A stretch of DNA of 64,000 nucleotides from NCBI RefSeq assembly GCF_000374125.1, contig NZ_KB893647.1, forward strand, positions 186,001 through 250,000, read 5' to 3'. The first letter of the stretch is position 1; every line of letters starts with the position of its first letter. Source of the stretch: Niabella aurantiaca DSM 17617 (GTDB lineage Bacteria; Bacteroidota; Bacteroidia; Chitinophagales; Chitinophagaceae). The translations under genes were made by a program, and so were the position numbers. Below are positions 53,837-62,922 of the stretch, in pieces. The notes under the pieces are model-generated. The model saw only the letters and a program-made list of their open reading frames with translations. It did not search any database and was not told the origin of the DNA.

Positions 53837-54850
53837 ATGCAGGGAAGAATAGATCCGGCCAATTGTGAAGCTTATTTTCTTTTGTATGTTGACAACGAAC
53901 TGAGCAACACGGAGCGGGCAGCGGTAGAAGCGTTCCTTCAGCAGCATCCGGAGACCGGACCTTTGCTGGAAGCGCTGATGCGTACCCGGCAGGACATAGA
54001 TCCGTTGATCGTTTTTCCGGATAGATCAAAATTATTCTTTGACGCAACGCGGGAGGTTACCGACGACGAGCTGTTGTCTTATCTGGATAAAGAAACGGTT
54101 CCGGAAACGGTGCTTGAAAAGCTGCAGCATCCTTCGCTGGAGCTGGCAAAACGGTTGCAGGCGTTTGAAGAAGCCAGGGTTGAACCGGAGATGCACATCG
54201 TTTTTCCGGATAAGACCCGCCTGTACCGGAATCCGAAGCTGATAGCATTCAGAAAATGGGGTATGGCGGCAGCGGCTGTAGTTGTAATAGCCGTGGGAGC
54301 CACCATATGGATGCAGGACCGGAAGGAGCTGCCAGGCCTGGCAGGCACGGACCTTTACCCGGATACGGCTTCCGGGGCGGCGATCGCCCGCGCCCTTCCT
54401 GACGCAGCCCCTGCTGATACCCTGCCCTCTGCCGGCAATGCAGAAAAAGACATGGCGGACGCGCCTGCTGCGGATTACCGTGACGACCGTACAACCGGTA
54501 AACGGACAGAAAAAGCCCAATCCCCGGTATCTGCGCCGCTGCCTGCGGTTGCCCGGCATGTACCCGATGTTTCCGAACAGCCCCCGCCGGCTTCGCGCAA
54601 AACCGAGGAACTGCACCAACCAGCACCCGAACCGCTCGTGGTAAAACAGGAGTCCCCGCTGCCGGCTGCAACAGCACAGGATCCGTCCGCGCAGCGCACA
54701 ATGGCAATGACCGGGGATGAAAAGCAATCAAAAGCAAAAAAATCATTATTTAAAAAATTAACCCGGCGTATCGAAGAGCGGGTCACGGAAACGCTCACGG
54801 ATAATGAGGGCCAGGTGAACATCGCAGGCTTTGCGGTTAATGTAAAATAG
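53837..54850 (+). CDS. Anti-sigma-like membrane protein with duplicated cytoplasmic domain
   Basis: 337 residues. Cytoplasmic residues 1-140 contain two similar blocks: first NCEAYFLLYVDNELSNTERA ending with LIVFPDRSKLFFDA, second DDELLSYLDKETVPETVLEK ending with HIVFPDKTRLYRN. Each looks like an anti-sigma helix bundle without the zinc Cys/His set. One membrane helix at about 148-165. The periplasmic part is Pro/Ala/Glu-rich, then KKSLFKKLTRRIEERVTETL and NIAGFAVNVK at the end. Two bases after the sigma gene. It is probably the anti-sigma partner; the C-terminal tail may sense barrel assembly. No known family name is certain. Confidence 0.65.
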   Translation: MQGRIDPANCEAYFLLYVDNELSNTERAAVEAFLQQHPETGPLLEALMRTRQDIDPLIVFPDRSKLFFDATREVTDDELLSYLDKETVPETVLEKLQHPSLELAKRLQAFEEARVEPEMHIVFPDKTRLYRNPKLIAFRKWGMAAAAVVVIAVGATIWMQDRKELPGLAGTDLYPDTASGAAIARALPDAAPADTLPSAGNAEKDMADAPAADYRDDRTTGKRTEKAQSPVSAPLPAVARHVPDVSEQPPPASRKTEELHQPAPEPLVVKQESPLPAATAQDPSAQRTMAMTGDEKQSKAKKSLFKKLTRRIEERVTETLTDNEGQVNIAGFAVNVK

Positions 54851-54855
54851 AAACA

Positions 54856-55746
54856 ATGAAGACGATAAGAATAATTGTATTGTTTACAATTTTGGTGACC
54901 CCCTGTTGTCTGCGGGCACAGCATAATGGAAAAAGCAAAGGGAGAATTGACACTACCGAAATAACGGTGCGGGTGATCTCCGAGCAACGCAAAGATTCTG
55001 TAATTCTCAGCAATAACGGGCAACCCTGGGTAAAAGCCGCCCGGGGGAAAAATGTGACTACCAGCTGGTTCGGTATCGATCTGGGCTTTGCCAATTTTGT
55101 GGATCATACCATTTATACGGATGCGGCCGCGCAGGCTTTTGCTCCGGGTGCTACCGATCCCTGGCTGGATCTGAGGAGCGGCAAATCGATAAACGTGAAC
55201 ATATGGCTGCTTTCCCAAAAGGTTAACCTGATAAAGCATGTGGTAAATCTAAAATATTCCCTGGGCCTGGAATTGAACAACTACCGGTTTAAGAACCCGG
55301 TACGGCTGAACCCGAAACCGGCCACAGATGCCGCCATACCTGCGGTGGTCTATCTGGATGAAGAGCCGGGACGTACCTACCGCAAAAGCAAACTTGCGGC
55401 AGATTACCTGACCGTGCCGGTAATGCTGAATTTTACCATTCCGGCAAAAAGGAAAGTGGTTGAGGTGAGCCGGAAAAATATACGGATAAAGGCAAGCAAA
55501 GAGTTTGGGATCAGCGCCGGGATCAGCGCCGGTTATCTGTATTCTGCAAGAAACAAATACATCAATTCAGATGAAGGAAAGCATAAATTTAAAGACGATT
55601 TCAGCTTGAACCCCTGGAAGATCTCCTATGTAGGCGAGGTGAACCTGGGTTACCTGGGGGTGTACGGGTCATTTGCTACAAAAAATATGTTTAAACGCGG
55701 TCTGGACATGACACCCTATACCGTTGGTCTCCGTTTAGGTTTATAG
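54856..55746 (+). CDS. Outer-membrane beta-barrel protein, first of a tandem pair
   Basis: 296 residues. Signal peptide ends near CCLRAQ. Residues 75-90 include WFGIDLGFANFVDHTIY; LGLELNNYRFKNPVRLNPKP (about 137-156) and SKLAADYLTVPVMLNFTIP are shared with the next gene. Ends MTPYTVGLRLGL, a closing outer-membrane strand. Resembles PorT-like barrels. Fourth partner position in the ECF operon, five bases after the anti-sigma gene. Confidence 0.75.
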   Translation: MKTIRIIVLFTILVTPCCLRAQHNGKSKGRIDTTEITVRVISEQRKDSVILSNNGQPWVKAARGKNVTTSWFGIDLGFANFVDHTIYTDAAAQAFAPGATDPWLDLRSGKSINVNIWLLSQKVNLIKHVVNLKYSLGLELNNYRFKNPVRLNPKPATDAAIPAVVYLDEEPGRTYRKSKLAADYLTVPVMLNFTIPAKRKVVEVSRKNIRIKASKEFGISAGISAGYLYSARNKYINSDEGKHKFKDDFSLNPWKISYVGEVNLGYLGVYGSFATKNMFKRGLDMTPYTVGLRLGL

Positions 55747-55831
55747 TTTTCTAAACAAGTTCTTTCCTATCTTTAGGCATTAAATAAACCAGATTTTGTA
55801 GCAAACCAATTTCGTAATGCCATTGATTTGT

Positions 55832-56695
55832 ATGAAGACGAAAAGAACATTACTGCTGACTTTTATGATGGTTTGGGCAGCCGTTGCCGGCGCCCAGGAT
55901 AAACCGGATACCCTGGTGATCAACGGCATTACCATCATCCGGGATAACAAACCTGTGGAGCAGGAGCCGAAGAAAAGCTTTTTTAAAAGCATCCATACCC
56001 GAAGGAAGCCAAAGAGCATCGTTACCGAATGGGGCATGGTCGATATCGGGATGTCGAATTTTGTGGATGGTACCCAGTACGGGGAAGACGCGGCAGCGGC
56101 GTATGCGCCCGGCAGTAATGAGCAATGGTTTGCCACAAAGGCTTTCAAATCCCGCAACATCAATATCTGGCTGGTGACACAGCGCTATAACCTGGTCCGC
56201 CACTTTGTGAACCTGCAATACGGCCTGGGCCTGGAGTTGAACAACTACCGGTTCAAGAACCCGGTGCGTTTTAATCCCCGGCCACCAACGGATATTTCCA
56301 ATCCTCCCGTTGCCTCCATGGATGCAACGCCGGGCCGCGAATACCGGAAGAACAAGCTTGCCGCGGATTATATAACGGTGCCCCTGATGTTGAATTTTAA
56401 CCTGACGCCGGACCGTTTGTATCCCTTTGAGATCAGTGCAGGGGTCAGCGTGGGGTATCTTTATGCTGCGAGAAATAAAACCATTACCTCTGATGAGGGG
56501 AAGCAGAAGGCAAAGGGTGATTTTGACCTGGATCCCTGGAAGCTGTCATACGTGGGGGATCTTACATTGGGAGTGGTTACCTTATACGGATCCTACGCGT
56601 TCAGGAGCATGTATAGCCGGGGGCTGGATCATACACCGTATAATTTTGGCATCCGGCTGCGCCCTGCGGACTTTTTTGGAAAGATCCAGAATTGA
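55832..56695 (+). CDS. Outer-membrane beta-barrel protein, second of the pair
   Basis: 287 residues from ATG 55832, where the signal peptide MKTKRTLLLTFMMVWAAVAG begins; an ATG five codons upstream is less likely. Shares with the preceding gene WGMVDIGMSNFVDGT, LGLELNNYRFKNPVRFNPRP and NKLAADYITVPLMLNFNLTP, and is clearly a tandem duplicate. A spacer of 85 bases with TATCTTTA at 55768 could be an internal promoter. Final strand YNFGIRLRPADFFGKIQN. Confidence 0.75.
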   Translation: MKTKRTLLLTFMMVWAAVAGAQDKPDTLVINGITIIRDNKPVEQEPKKSFFKSIHTRRKPKSIVTEWGMVDIGMSNFVDGTQYGEDAAAAYAPGSNEQWFATKAFKSRNINIWLVTQRYNLVRHFVNLQYGLGLELNNYRFKNPVRFNPRPPTDISNPPVASMDATPGREYRKNKLAADYITVPLMLNFNLTPDRLYPFEISAGVSVGYLYAARNKTITSDEGKQKAKGDFDLDPWKLSYVGDLTLGVVTLYGSYAFRSMYSRGLDHTPYNFGIRLRPADFFGKIQN

Positions 56696-56909
56696 GTTGC
56701 CAGCGAAAAGCTGTTTGAAGTTCCCGGTTTGAGCAGTTTGAAGTCTGATGTTCGAGGTCGGGGCTCGTTCGCTGCCTGTGTGCATTTCTCAATTCCATGA
56801 TACTCAAAATCTCAAATCTGATAGCTGAAGGCTGATCGCTGTTTAAGGTTTATGCTCCTGGTTTCAGGTCTGATCTTCAATTTTCACATTATTTCCGGTT
56901 TGTTGTCCG
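56696..56909. repeat. Gene-free gap with C, A and B words
   Basis: C words (GTTTGAAGTTCCCGGTTTGAG, 56710), GTCGGGGCTCGTTCGCTGCC related to 45.1 kb, A words (CATTTCTCAATTCC, 56781) and B words (TAGCTGAAGGCTGATCGCTG, 56821). Confidence 0.5.
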
Positions 56910-57035
56910 GGGCTGACTAAAAAGCCCTCATTTGTCTTGCTGAACTTGTTTCAGCATCTGAAAGAGGCGTTTTTGAATAGGTTCTGAAACAAGTTCAGAA
57001 CGACAATCTTCAATAAACAGGTTTTTGGTCAGTCC
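56910..57035. mobile_element. MITE-like nested inverted repeat, 126 bp
   Basis: Outer arms GGCTGACTAAAAAGCC (56911-56926) and GGTTTTTGGTCAGTCC (57020-57035) are imperfect inverted repeats; inner arms TGAACTTGTTTCAG (56941-56954) and CTGAAACAAGTTCA (56984-56997) are perfect. No transposase. A non-autonomous element or folded RNA is likely. Related half-motifs occur at 21.2 and 23.3 kb. Confidence 0.6.
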
Positions 57036-57078
57036 TGTAAGATGATACCATTTTAGTAAAATTGATACCGGTCTATTA

Positions 57079-57681
57079 TTACTGCATATTCACATACACG
57101 ATCCGGTAGCGGTTTTTCATGCCTGTTGTTTTTTTCAATATCCAGACGCCTGCAACAGCGGTAGCGGTGGCAATTCCCAGGCGGGTGAGGTTTGCCCCTT
57201 TAAAAACGGGCTCATTTGCCCGGAGACCATTGATGATGTTTAGGGCGTCGTACCCGAAGCCTCCAAGCGCCATCAGCCCCCCAAGGGGTACCAAAAGGCT
57301 TTTCCTGCCCCTGCGTTTGGGCACATAAATGGTTTTTATTTGTTTGTAATGAAAGGGAATGATCTCTGTTTGCAGCGTGTCTGTAATGATATAGCCCAGG
57401 ATGTTCTCATACCGGGTGGTTTTATAAAAAGCAATAAAAACGCTGTCGTGGGCAACCGCTGTGATCGGGCCTTCGTAGGTGAATCCGTCAGTGCCCGTAA
57501 ACCGGATGTCCATACCGGTATAAAAGCTCCGGACAGTGATGCCGTTCTTCTTTTTAACCGAAATATAATCGCTCATTTTATGGGAAGCGCCTGCAGGCTG
57601 CAGGTGGGCAATGGTGTCGGACTGCGCTGAAATCTTCAACGCAAACAACAGGCAGCAACATAGTGTAAGCAGTTTTCCCAT
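57079..57681 (-). CDS. Exported/membrane protein of unknown function
   Basis: 200 residues. Signal peptide MGKLLTLCCCLLFALKISAQ. A beta-rich part (KKKNGITVRSFYTGMDIRFT at about 43-62), then a basic KRRGRKS and two hydrophobic stretches near 128-150 and 165-185, suggesting C-terminal membrane anchoring. Family not recognised; possibly an SH3-like or CarboxypepD-like small domain. Neighbours are on the same strand but 64 bases and a strand switch away. TATCTTAG lies five bases before the ATG. Confidence 0.55.
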   Translation of the reverse strand: MGKLLTLCCCLLFALKISAQSDTIAHLQPAGASHKMSDYISVKKKNGITVRSFYTGMDIRFTGTDGFTYEGPITAVAHDSVFIAFYKTTRYENILGYIITDTLQTEIIPFHYKQIKTIYVPKRRGRKSLLVPLGGLMALGGFGYDALNIINGLRANEPVFKGANLTRLGIATATAVAGVWILKKTTGMKNRYRIVYVNMQ

Positions 57682-57744
57682 TGCCGCTAAGATACTATCA
57701 AATTGGTTACAGGATCGATCGATTTTTGTTAAAGAAAACTAATT

Positions 57745-58917
57745 TTAGAGTCCCATCCGTTGCGCAAACCCCGGCTGAAGATAAGGCTTGAGGTCGGTAT
57801 AGGGCACCCAAACATCGATCAGGCCAAATGCGTATGCAGCTACCTCATAAGGTTGGTAAATAAATCCGATACCCCCGGGTGTAAAATAAAAGTTGTCGGT
57901 GAGCGCCAGCCGGTCCTCAAATAGAACTTCCGTCAGGGGTTTGTTGCCGGCTATTTGATACCGGGTTCTGAAATGCTGTTCCAACAGGGGTTGCAGGGTA
58001 GCGGAGTCAATATTGAGCAGATCCTGAAGCACCAGTGCTCTCTTTTGTTTCATATCCAGGCACAGCATGGTTTGCCCGTACATCCCGTGCGCACCGCCGG
58101 TGTAGGCATAGTTCCCTACACTAAGTACCGCATAACCGTTGCTGTTGTATATAAGGTTGGAGCTGATCTGCTGGTCATAGTGCATCATCGAAACGGGGGC
58201 TTCGTCTTCGTTGCCGGCTGCCTTCATGGTATCGATGTCGTCCCGGAAATTTTCAATAAAGCTTCTTCCGAATTGGGTCATGGCGGTTTGCAGGGATGCG
58301 GAATCGGGTCGTTGCGCGCCCAGGATATTTTTCTTTAACAGTTCCGTAAACCAGCTGTCTGAGGCAGACGCTTTTGCCGGCTCCAACAATACCAGGCTGG
58401 TAAAGGCTGTAGGCGTATCCTTTTTAAACCCGGTGATCCGGATCGAATCGAGATAGCCTACCGGCAGGAAGGCATTGCCACCTTCCCGGGGATGAAGCTG
58501 TACCGGCAGCGGCTCTTTGCTGCTGTTTATCTTCAGGCCGGTGACCCCGTTCGGCCGGATGACCAGGTGCAGGATGGCATCGGTGCCGTCCTGGTCTTCA
58601 CCGGCAGCGCGCGGCGCAAACTCGGTAAAGAACAGGCTGTCATTTTTGAGCAGACTGTCTTTCTGGAACAGCAGGTCTACCGTCAACCCCCCGCTATTGG
58701 TATAGTTAACATCATAGGTGGCACCAAATTTTACCACGTGCATGATTGCCGGCTGACCGCCAATGGTTCCTTCATATTGCATATAGTAGTTACCGGTAGT
58801 TTGTGCTGCTGAGAGCGAATCTTCACCGGAGGATGCCGTGTTGCTTTTTTTATCGATATTCTTACAACTGAAGAGTAATGCCGGAAGAAAGAAGAACAGG
58901 AGGAGTATTTTTTTCAT
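57745..58917 (-). CDS. DUF3298/DUF4163-type lipoprotein, RsiV-like
   Basis: 390 residues. Signal MKKILLLFFFLPALLFSCKN with lipobox Cys18. Middle domain (about 40-180) is a beta-sandwich. GNYAYTGGAHGMYGQTMLCL near 268-287 and LVLQDLLNIDSAT are the DUF3298 core, and GFIYQPYEVAAYAFGLIDV the end. This fold is also in RsiV, where it binds lysozyme. Here no sigma factor is linked; an inhibitor or sensor of wall hydrolases is only a guess. Probably outer-membrane anchored. Confidence 0.8.
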   Translation of the reverse strand: MKKILLLFFFLPALLFSCKNIDKKSNTASSGEDSLSAAQTTGNYYMQYEGTIGGQPAIMHVVKFGATYDVNYTNSGGLTVDLLFQKDSLLKNDSLFFTEFAPRAAGEDQDGTDAILHLVIRPNGVTGLKINSSKEPLPVQLHPREGGNAFLPVGYLDSIRITGFKKDTPTAFTSLVLLEPAKASASDSWFTELLKKNILGAQRPDSASLQTAMTQFGRSFIENFRDDIDTMKAAGNEDEAPVSMMHYDQQISSNLIYNSNGYAVLSVGNYAYTGGAHGMYGQTMLCLDMKQKRALVLQDLLNIDSATLQPLLEQHFRTRYQIAGNKPLTEVLFEDRLALTDNFYFTPGGIGFIYQPYEVAAYAFGLIDVWVPYTDLKPYLQPGFAQRMGL

Positions 58918-58946
58918 GCGTCTTTCGTTTAGTAGAAACCCGGGGG

Positions 58947-58954
58947 CAAAATTA
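58947..58954 (-). promoter_or_regulatory. Promoter -7 box of the DUF3298 gene
   Basis: Minus-strand TAATTTTG, a perfect TAnnTTTG, 29 bases before the ATG. The -33 element is not clear. Confidence 0.4.
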
Positions 58955-59066
58955 AAGCATCATCCTTATTTATGAACGATAAATAAAAAGCAATCACATT
59001 GTTTAAAAACGGGAGTCCGCGGGTGTTATTCCCCGGCAGCCATGAAAACATTGTAAAAACGGATCT

Positions 59067-60095
59067 TTACTGAGGCAATGGCGGTTCGCGCAGGGTCGAT
59101 TCCCGGGCGATCAGTGTTCCGGGCAGGAGAACGTCTTCGGGTATAAAGCTGCGCCTGCCGATGTGCTTCAGCAATAATTCGCAACTTCTTTTCCCGATCT
59201 CAAAAGCCGGTTCGGCAATGGTGGAAAGCGTGGGTGAAACAACGGCGGCTGCGGGGTCGTTGGCAAAGCCGATCAGACCTATTTCCCTCCCGATCGTAAT
59301 ACCGGCATTTTTCAGGGCGATCATGGTTCCAATGGCTTTCTGATCGTTCACGGCAAAAATGGCATCCGGCCGTTCTTTCTGTTTTAGCAGCGCTGCGGTA
59401 TCCGCCAGTCCATTCTCCTGCGAAAAGCCGGAATGCATGATCCATCGTTTCTTTACGGGGAGACCATGCTTTTTCAGGGCATCCAGAAAGCCCATTTTTC
59501 TCTTTTGTGCAAGATCCGATCCTTCCGGACCCGCAATATGCCCGATATGCCGATAACCCCGACCAGCGAGATGCGCTACCGCTTCGAATGCGCCCAGGTA
59601 GTCATCCTGCACGACCCGGGAGGCCTTAATGGTGTCCGGTACGCGGTCAAAGAAAACAACCGGTGTACCGGTATTCATTATTTTTTGAAAATGGGCCGTG
59701 GCTTCTGAACCCGAAGAAACGGCAATTAACAGGCCGTCAAGGTTGGGTACCGCCAGGTTCCGGATCAGGGAAAGCTCCCGTTTGGGCGAGTCGTTGGTGA
59801 TGTGCAGGATGACATTATAATCATGCTGGTAAGCAACTTCCTGTATGCCGCTGATCACCGTTGAAAAATAGTGGCCGCCTACAAAGGGCAGGATCACCGC
59901 AAGGTTGTGGGAACTGCGGCTAACCAGGCCCGTGGCCGGGAGGGCCGGCCGGTAGTGGAGCTCATTGGCCACAGCTAAGACCTTTTCCCTTGTTTCGCGG
60001 TTTACATCATAGGTATTTCGTAATGCTCGGGAAACAGTAGAAACGGAGAGGTTCAGCTTTTTGGCGATGTCTTTAATGGTAGTAAAACGGCTCAT
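59067..60095 (-). CDS. LacI-family transcriptional regulator
   Basis: 342 residues. N-terminal helix-turn-helix TIKDIAKKLNLSVSTVSRAL (about 6-25) with the hinge following (YRPALPATGL), then two periplasmic-binding-like lobes with ILPFVGGHYFSTVISGIQE and DAIFAVNDQKAIG. Sugar-responsive repressor acting on CG-centred palindromes. Divergent from the TonB receptor gene, which it could control. The TTAATCGATTAA palindrome at 40.5 kb is a candidate site for a protein of this type. Confidence 0.92.
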   Translation of the reverse strand: MSRFTTIKDIAKKLNLSVSTVSRALRNTYDVNRETREKVLAVANELHYRPALPATGLVSRSSHNLAVILPFVGGHYFSTVISGIQEVAYQHDYNVILHITNDSPKRELSLIRNLAVPNLDGLLIAVSSGSEATAHFQKIMNTGTPVVFFDRVPDTIKASRVVQDDYLGAFEAVAHLAGRGYRHIGHIAGPEGSDLAQKRKMGFLDALKKHGLPVKKRWIMHSGFSQENGLADTAALLKQKERPDAIFAVNDQKAIGTMIALKNAGITIGREIGLIGFANDPAAAVVSPTLSTIAEPAFEIGKRSCELLLKHIGRRSFIPEDVLLPGTLIARESTLREPPLPQ

Positions 60096-60222
60096 GCTCG
60101 CGGTTTAGCAAATAGTAAAAGTCCGGGTGGTGAAGGTACTGAAATCTGTGTATAGATATGCCACCCTGCATATTGGTTTGCAGAATCTTTTTTGTTTGCC
60201 CGAAAAGTTGCATTTTTATAGC

Positions 60223-62250
60223 GTGAGGTATGTGATTCTTTTCTTTTTCCTTCTGAACATGCAGCGAACCACTGCACAGGAAAACGATTCCGTTAAAACG
60301 ATAGCGCCCGTTACCGTCAGGGCTTTCCAGCAAAAGGCTGATCTGATAACGGCAGCAACCCGCCATGTGGAAATAGCTGCTCCGGGAAGCAAAACTTCGC
60401 TGGTTACAGCGCTTAATACGATCGCAGGGGTGCGTATGGAAGAACGTTCTCCCGGAAGTTATCGTATCAATATCCGGGGCAGTTCACTACGGTCGCCCTT
60501 TGGTGTAAGGAATGTAAAAGTATATTGGGGCGGCATTCCGCTTACGGACCCCGGCGGTAACACCTACTTTAACCAGCTGGCGTTTAACAATTTTAATTCA
60601 ATCTCGGTTTTCAAAGGCCCAGCCTCCAGCATGTATGGCGCCGGTACGGGCGGACTGATCCTGGTAGAGTCACCCCGGGCAACAAAGAACGGTGTGGGGG
60701 TGGAATATTTTACAGGAAGCTACAATGCCCACCATATCCTGGCAGAAGGCAACTGGGCAAAAGATAACTACACCAATACCATTACCTATGCCCACGATGA
60801 GTCCGACGGGTACCGCGCGCAATCGGCTATGCGGCGTAATAATTTCAGCTGGAACACGCGGCTCAAATGGAACGATCAGGAGCTGATGGCCTCCGTTCTT
60901 TTTTCGGATCTGTATTACCAGACGCCGGGTGCTTTAACATTAAAGGAGTTTGAACAGGATCCGCGGGCGGCACGTCCCAAAGCCGGTGCTTTTCCGGGAG
61001 CGGAACAGATCAATGCGGCCATCTGGCAGAAAACGGTCACAGCCGGCGTAACACATAAACAAAAATTCGGATCTTACTGGAGCAATACCACAATGGGATA
61101 TGGTTCCTATGCATTGGTTAAAAACAGCGCCGTGCGCAACTTTGAGCAGCGGAAGGAACCGCATTTTGGCGGACGTACGGTATTTGATTTTGAAAAAAAA
61201 TGGGGAGAGACGAACCTTCAATGGAGTACAGGCGTGGAGGCCCAGCAGGGGTATTCCACCATCCATGTATCGGATAATAAAAATGGCCGGCCGGATACCC
61301 TGCAAACAGACGATGATGTAACCATTGGTACTTACAGCATTTTTACACAGGGCATTCTTTCCTGGAAAAGCTGGAGCTACACGGGCGGTGTAAGCCTGAA
61401 CCGGAGCCGGCTGTTATTCTCCCGTCTCAACGAGTATCCGGTTACCGAACAGGTGTTCCGCTACAATAACGAAGTGGCGCCCCGGTTCACGGTGCTGAAA
61501 CAATTCCGGCCGCTGGACCTGCTGGCAACCGTATCCCGGGGCTTTTCGCCGCCAACAGTGGCGGAAGTGCTGCCCTCCACCACCATTATCAATCCCGATC
61601 TGAAGGCGGAGCACGGATGGAACTACGAGCTTACGGCAAGAAAAAATCTCCTCGGCGGCCGGTTGCGCCTGGAGGCTACCGGTTTTTATTTTAACCTGAG
61701 CCAGGCCCTGGTACAGCGCAGGGATTCTTCAGGGGCCGATTATTTTACCAATGCAGGGAATATCCGGCAAAAAGGAGTGGAGCTGTACGCCAGTTATATC
61801 CATGCTTTTGGAGCAGGCCTGCTGGATTATGTGAACGTTACGTCCAACTATGCGTACAGCCATTTCAAGTACGGAGATTTTGTAAAAACAACGCAGGACT
61901 ATTCCGGCAACCGGGTGCCCGGGGTGCCCATGAATACCTTTAACACGCAACTGGGCCTGGTATCGAAACCAGGCATCTATACCGATGTGAATTACTATAC
62001 CGCCGCTTCTGTTTTTTTAAATGATGCCAATGCGGAGAAAGCGCCCGCCTATCACCTGCTGGGTGCAAAGCTGGGATACAAAAAGCAGATACGGACGGTA
62101 TGGGTGAATATGTATGCGGGTGTTGATAACCTGTTTAATGAAACCTACAGCCTGGGTAATGATATCAATGCCGCCGGGGGCCGGTACTATAACGCGGCAC
62201 CGCTGAGAAACTACTATGTGGGTGCCGCGATACGGTTACAAAAAAATTAG
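60223..62250 (+). CDS. TonB-dependent outer-membrane receptor
   Basis: 675 residues from GTG 60223, where the hydrophobic signal peptide VRYVILFFFLLNMQ starts; an upstream GTG at 60127 would put 32 residues before the signal. No carboxypeptidase-like extension. Plug domain: TRHVEIAAPGSKTSLVTALN, RINIRGSSLRSPFGVRNVKV, GGLILVE. Barrel to YNAAPLRNYYVGAAIRLQKN. Typical of FecA/BtuB-type uptake rather than SusC. No SusD gene. Divergent from the LacI regulator. Its last four bases overlap the TM2 gene on the other strand. Confidence 0.85.
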   Translation: MRYVILFFFLLNMQRTTAQENDSVKTIAPVTVRAFQQKADLITAATRHVEIAAPGSKTSLVTALNTIAGVRMEERSPGSYRINIRGSSLRSPFGVRNVKVYWGGIPLTDPGGNTYFNQLAFNNFNSISVFKGPASSMYGAGTGGLILVESPRATKNGVGVEYFTGSYNAHHILAEGNWAKDNYTNTITYAHDESDGYRAQSAMRRNNFSWNTRLKWNDQELMASVLFSDLYYQTPGALTLKEFEQDPRAARPKAGAFPGAEQINAAIWQKTVTAGVTHKQKFGSYWSNTTMGYGSYALVKNSAVRNFEQRKEPHFGGRTVFDFEKKWGETNLQWSTGVEAQQGYSTIHVSDNKNGRPDTLQTDDDVTIGTYSIFTQGILSWKSWSYTGGVSLNRSRLLFSRLNEYPVTEQVFRYNNEVAPRFTVLKQFRPLDLLATVSRGFSPPTVAEVLPSTTIINPDLKAEHGWNYELTARKNLLGGRLRLEATGFYFNLSQALVQRRDSSGADYFTNAGNIRQKGVELYASYIHAFGAGLLDYVNVTSNYAYSHFKYGDFVKTTQDYSGNRVPGVPMNTFNTQLGLVSKPGIYTDVNYYTAASVFLNDANAEKAPAYHLLGAKLGYKKQIRTVWVNMYAGVDNLFNETYSLGNDINAAGGRYYNAAPLRNYYVGAAIRLQKN

Positions 62251-62624
62251 AATTGGTGGGGCTGCTTAAAGGCTGCGGCCACCAGTGCTGCTGATTCGTA
62301 GGCCTGCTTTGCATTGTAGCGGGTGGTGAGCGAATTGATATTGATGATGTCTACGATCGTTCCGATCAAACAAAGTCCGCCGGTAAGCAGGTAGATGATC
62401 CCCAGCGCAATGTCTCCGATGATGAGGCGATGGATCCCCGCAACGCCCACAAACCCCAGCAATGACAGCAGCAGCAGCTCCTGGCGGTTCTTTCTCCTGC
62501 GCTGGTAAAGCATCAGGAATTGTTGTTGCTGCGCTTCACTCATCTCCCTGGTGATGTTGAGGACCGTTACTAACTCATCGTATTCAATATCCGGTATGAC
62601 CCGTAATACTTGTTCCTGGTTCAT
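62247..62624 (-). CDS. TM2 domain membrane protein
   Basis: 125 residues. Soluble helical N-terminal third (EQVLRVIPDIEYDELVTVLN), then the TM2 domain: LLSLLGFVGVAGIHRLIIGD and LGIIYLLTGGLCLIGTIVDI, with the Gly/Asp turns. Two helices; topology N-in. Function unknown in bacteria. Its start lies 41 bases inside the DUF2752 gene, so the pair is translationally linked; it ends convergent with the TonB receptor gene. Confidence 0.8.
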   Translation of the reverse strand: MNQEQVLRVIPDIEYDELVTVLNITREMSEAQQQQFLMLYQRRRKNRQELLLLSLLGFVGVAGIHRLIIGDIALGIIYLLTGGLCLIGTIVDIININSLTTRYNAKQAYESAALVAAAFKQPHQF

Positions 62625-62910
62625 AATTATTGTTTTTGTTGGTTATGGGTAGCGATTTGATGAACTGCCAGATCAATACTGCGGTGGCCGGTATGCCGAG
62701 CATATGCTCCTGCCATGCCGCACGAAAATGGAGATGGAGAGTGTGATGGATCGAATGCCCGATACCACATCCCGGGCACCAGCTGATGCCGATGGCTTTG
62801 AACGGGCAGAGCGAAAAGGTACCTGTGGTATTCATAAAAAATAACAGGATAAGCGCCACACCCCAGGTGACTGCTTCCCCGTATTTTAACATCAATGATC
62901 GCAGGTTCAT
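62584..62910 (-). CDS. DUF2752 membrane protein
   Basis: 108 residues; Met7 is an alternative start. Three hydrophobic stretches; FKAIGISWCPGCGIGHSIHH at about 37-56 with the CPGCG motif and following His is the DUF2752 signature. Metal or thiol chemistry is suggested but unproven. TAGATTTG lies four bases before the ATG on the minus strand. Coupled to the TM2 gene. Confidence 0.8.
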   Translation of the reverse strand: MNLRSLMLKYGEAVTWGVALILLFFMNTTGTFSLCPFKAIGISWCPGCGIGHSIHHTLHLHFRAAWQEHMLGIPATAVLIWQFIKSLPITNKNNNYEPGTSITGHTGY

Positions 62911-62914
62911 ATAA

Positions 62915-62922
62915 CAAATCTA
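62915..62922 (-). promoter_or_regulatory. Promoter -7 box of the DUF2752-TM2 pair
   Basis: Minus-strand TAGATTTG is a perfect TAnnTTTG. With only four bases to the ATG the message would be leaderless, unless the start is Met7. Confidence 0.4.
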
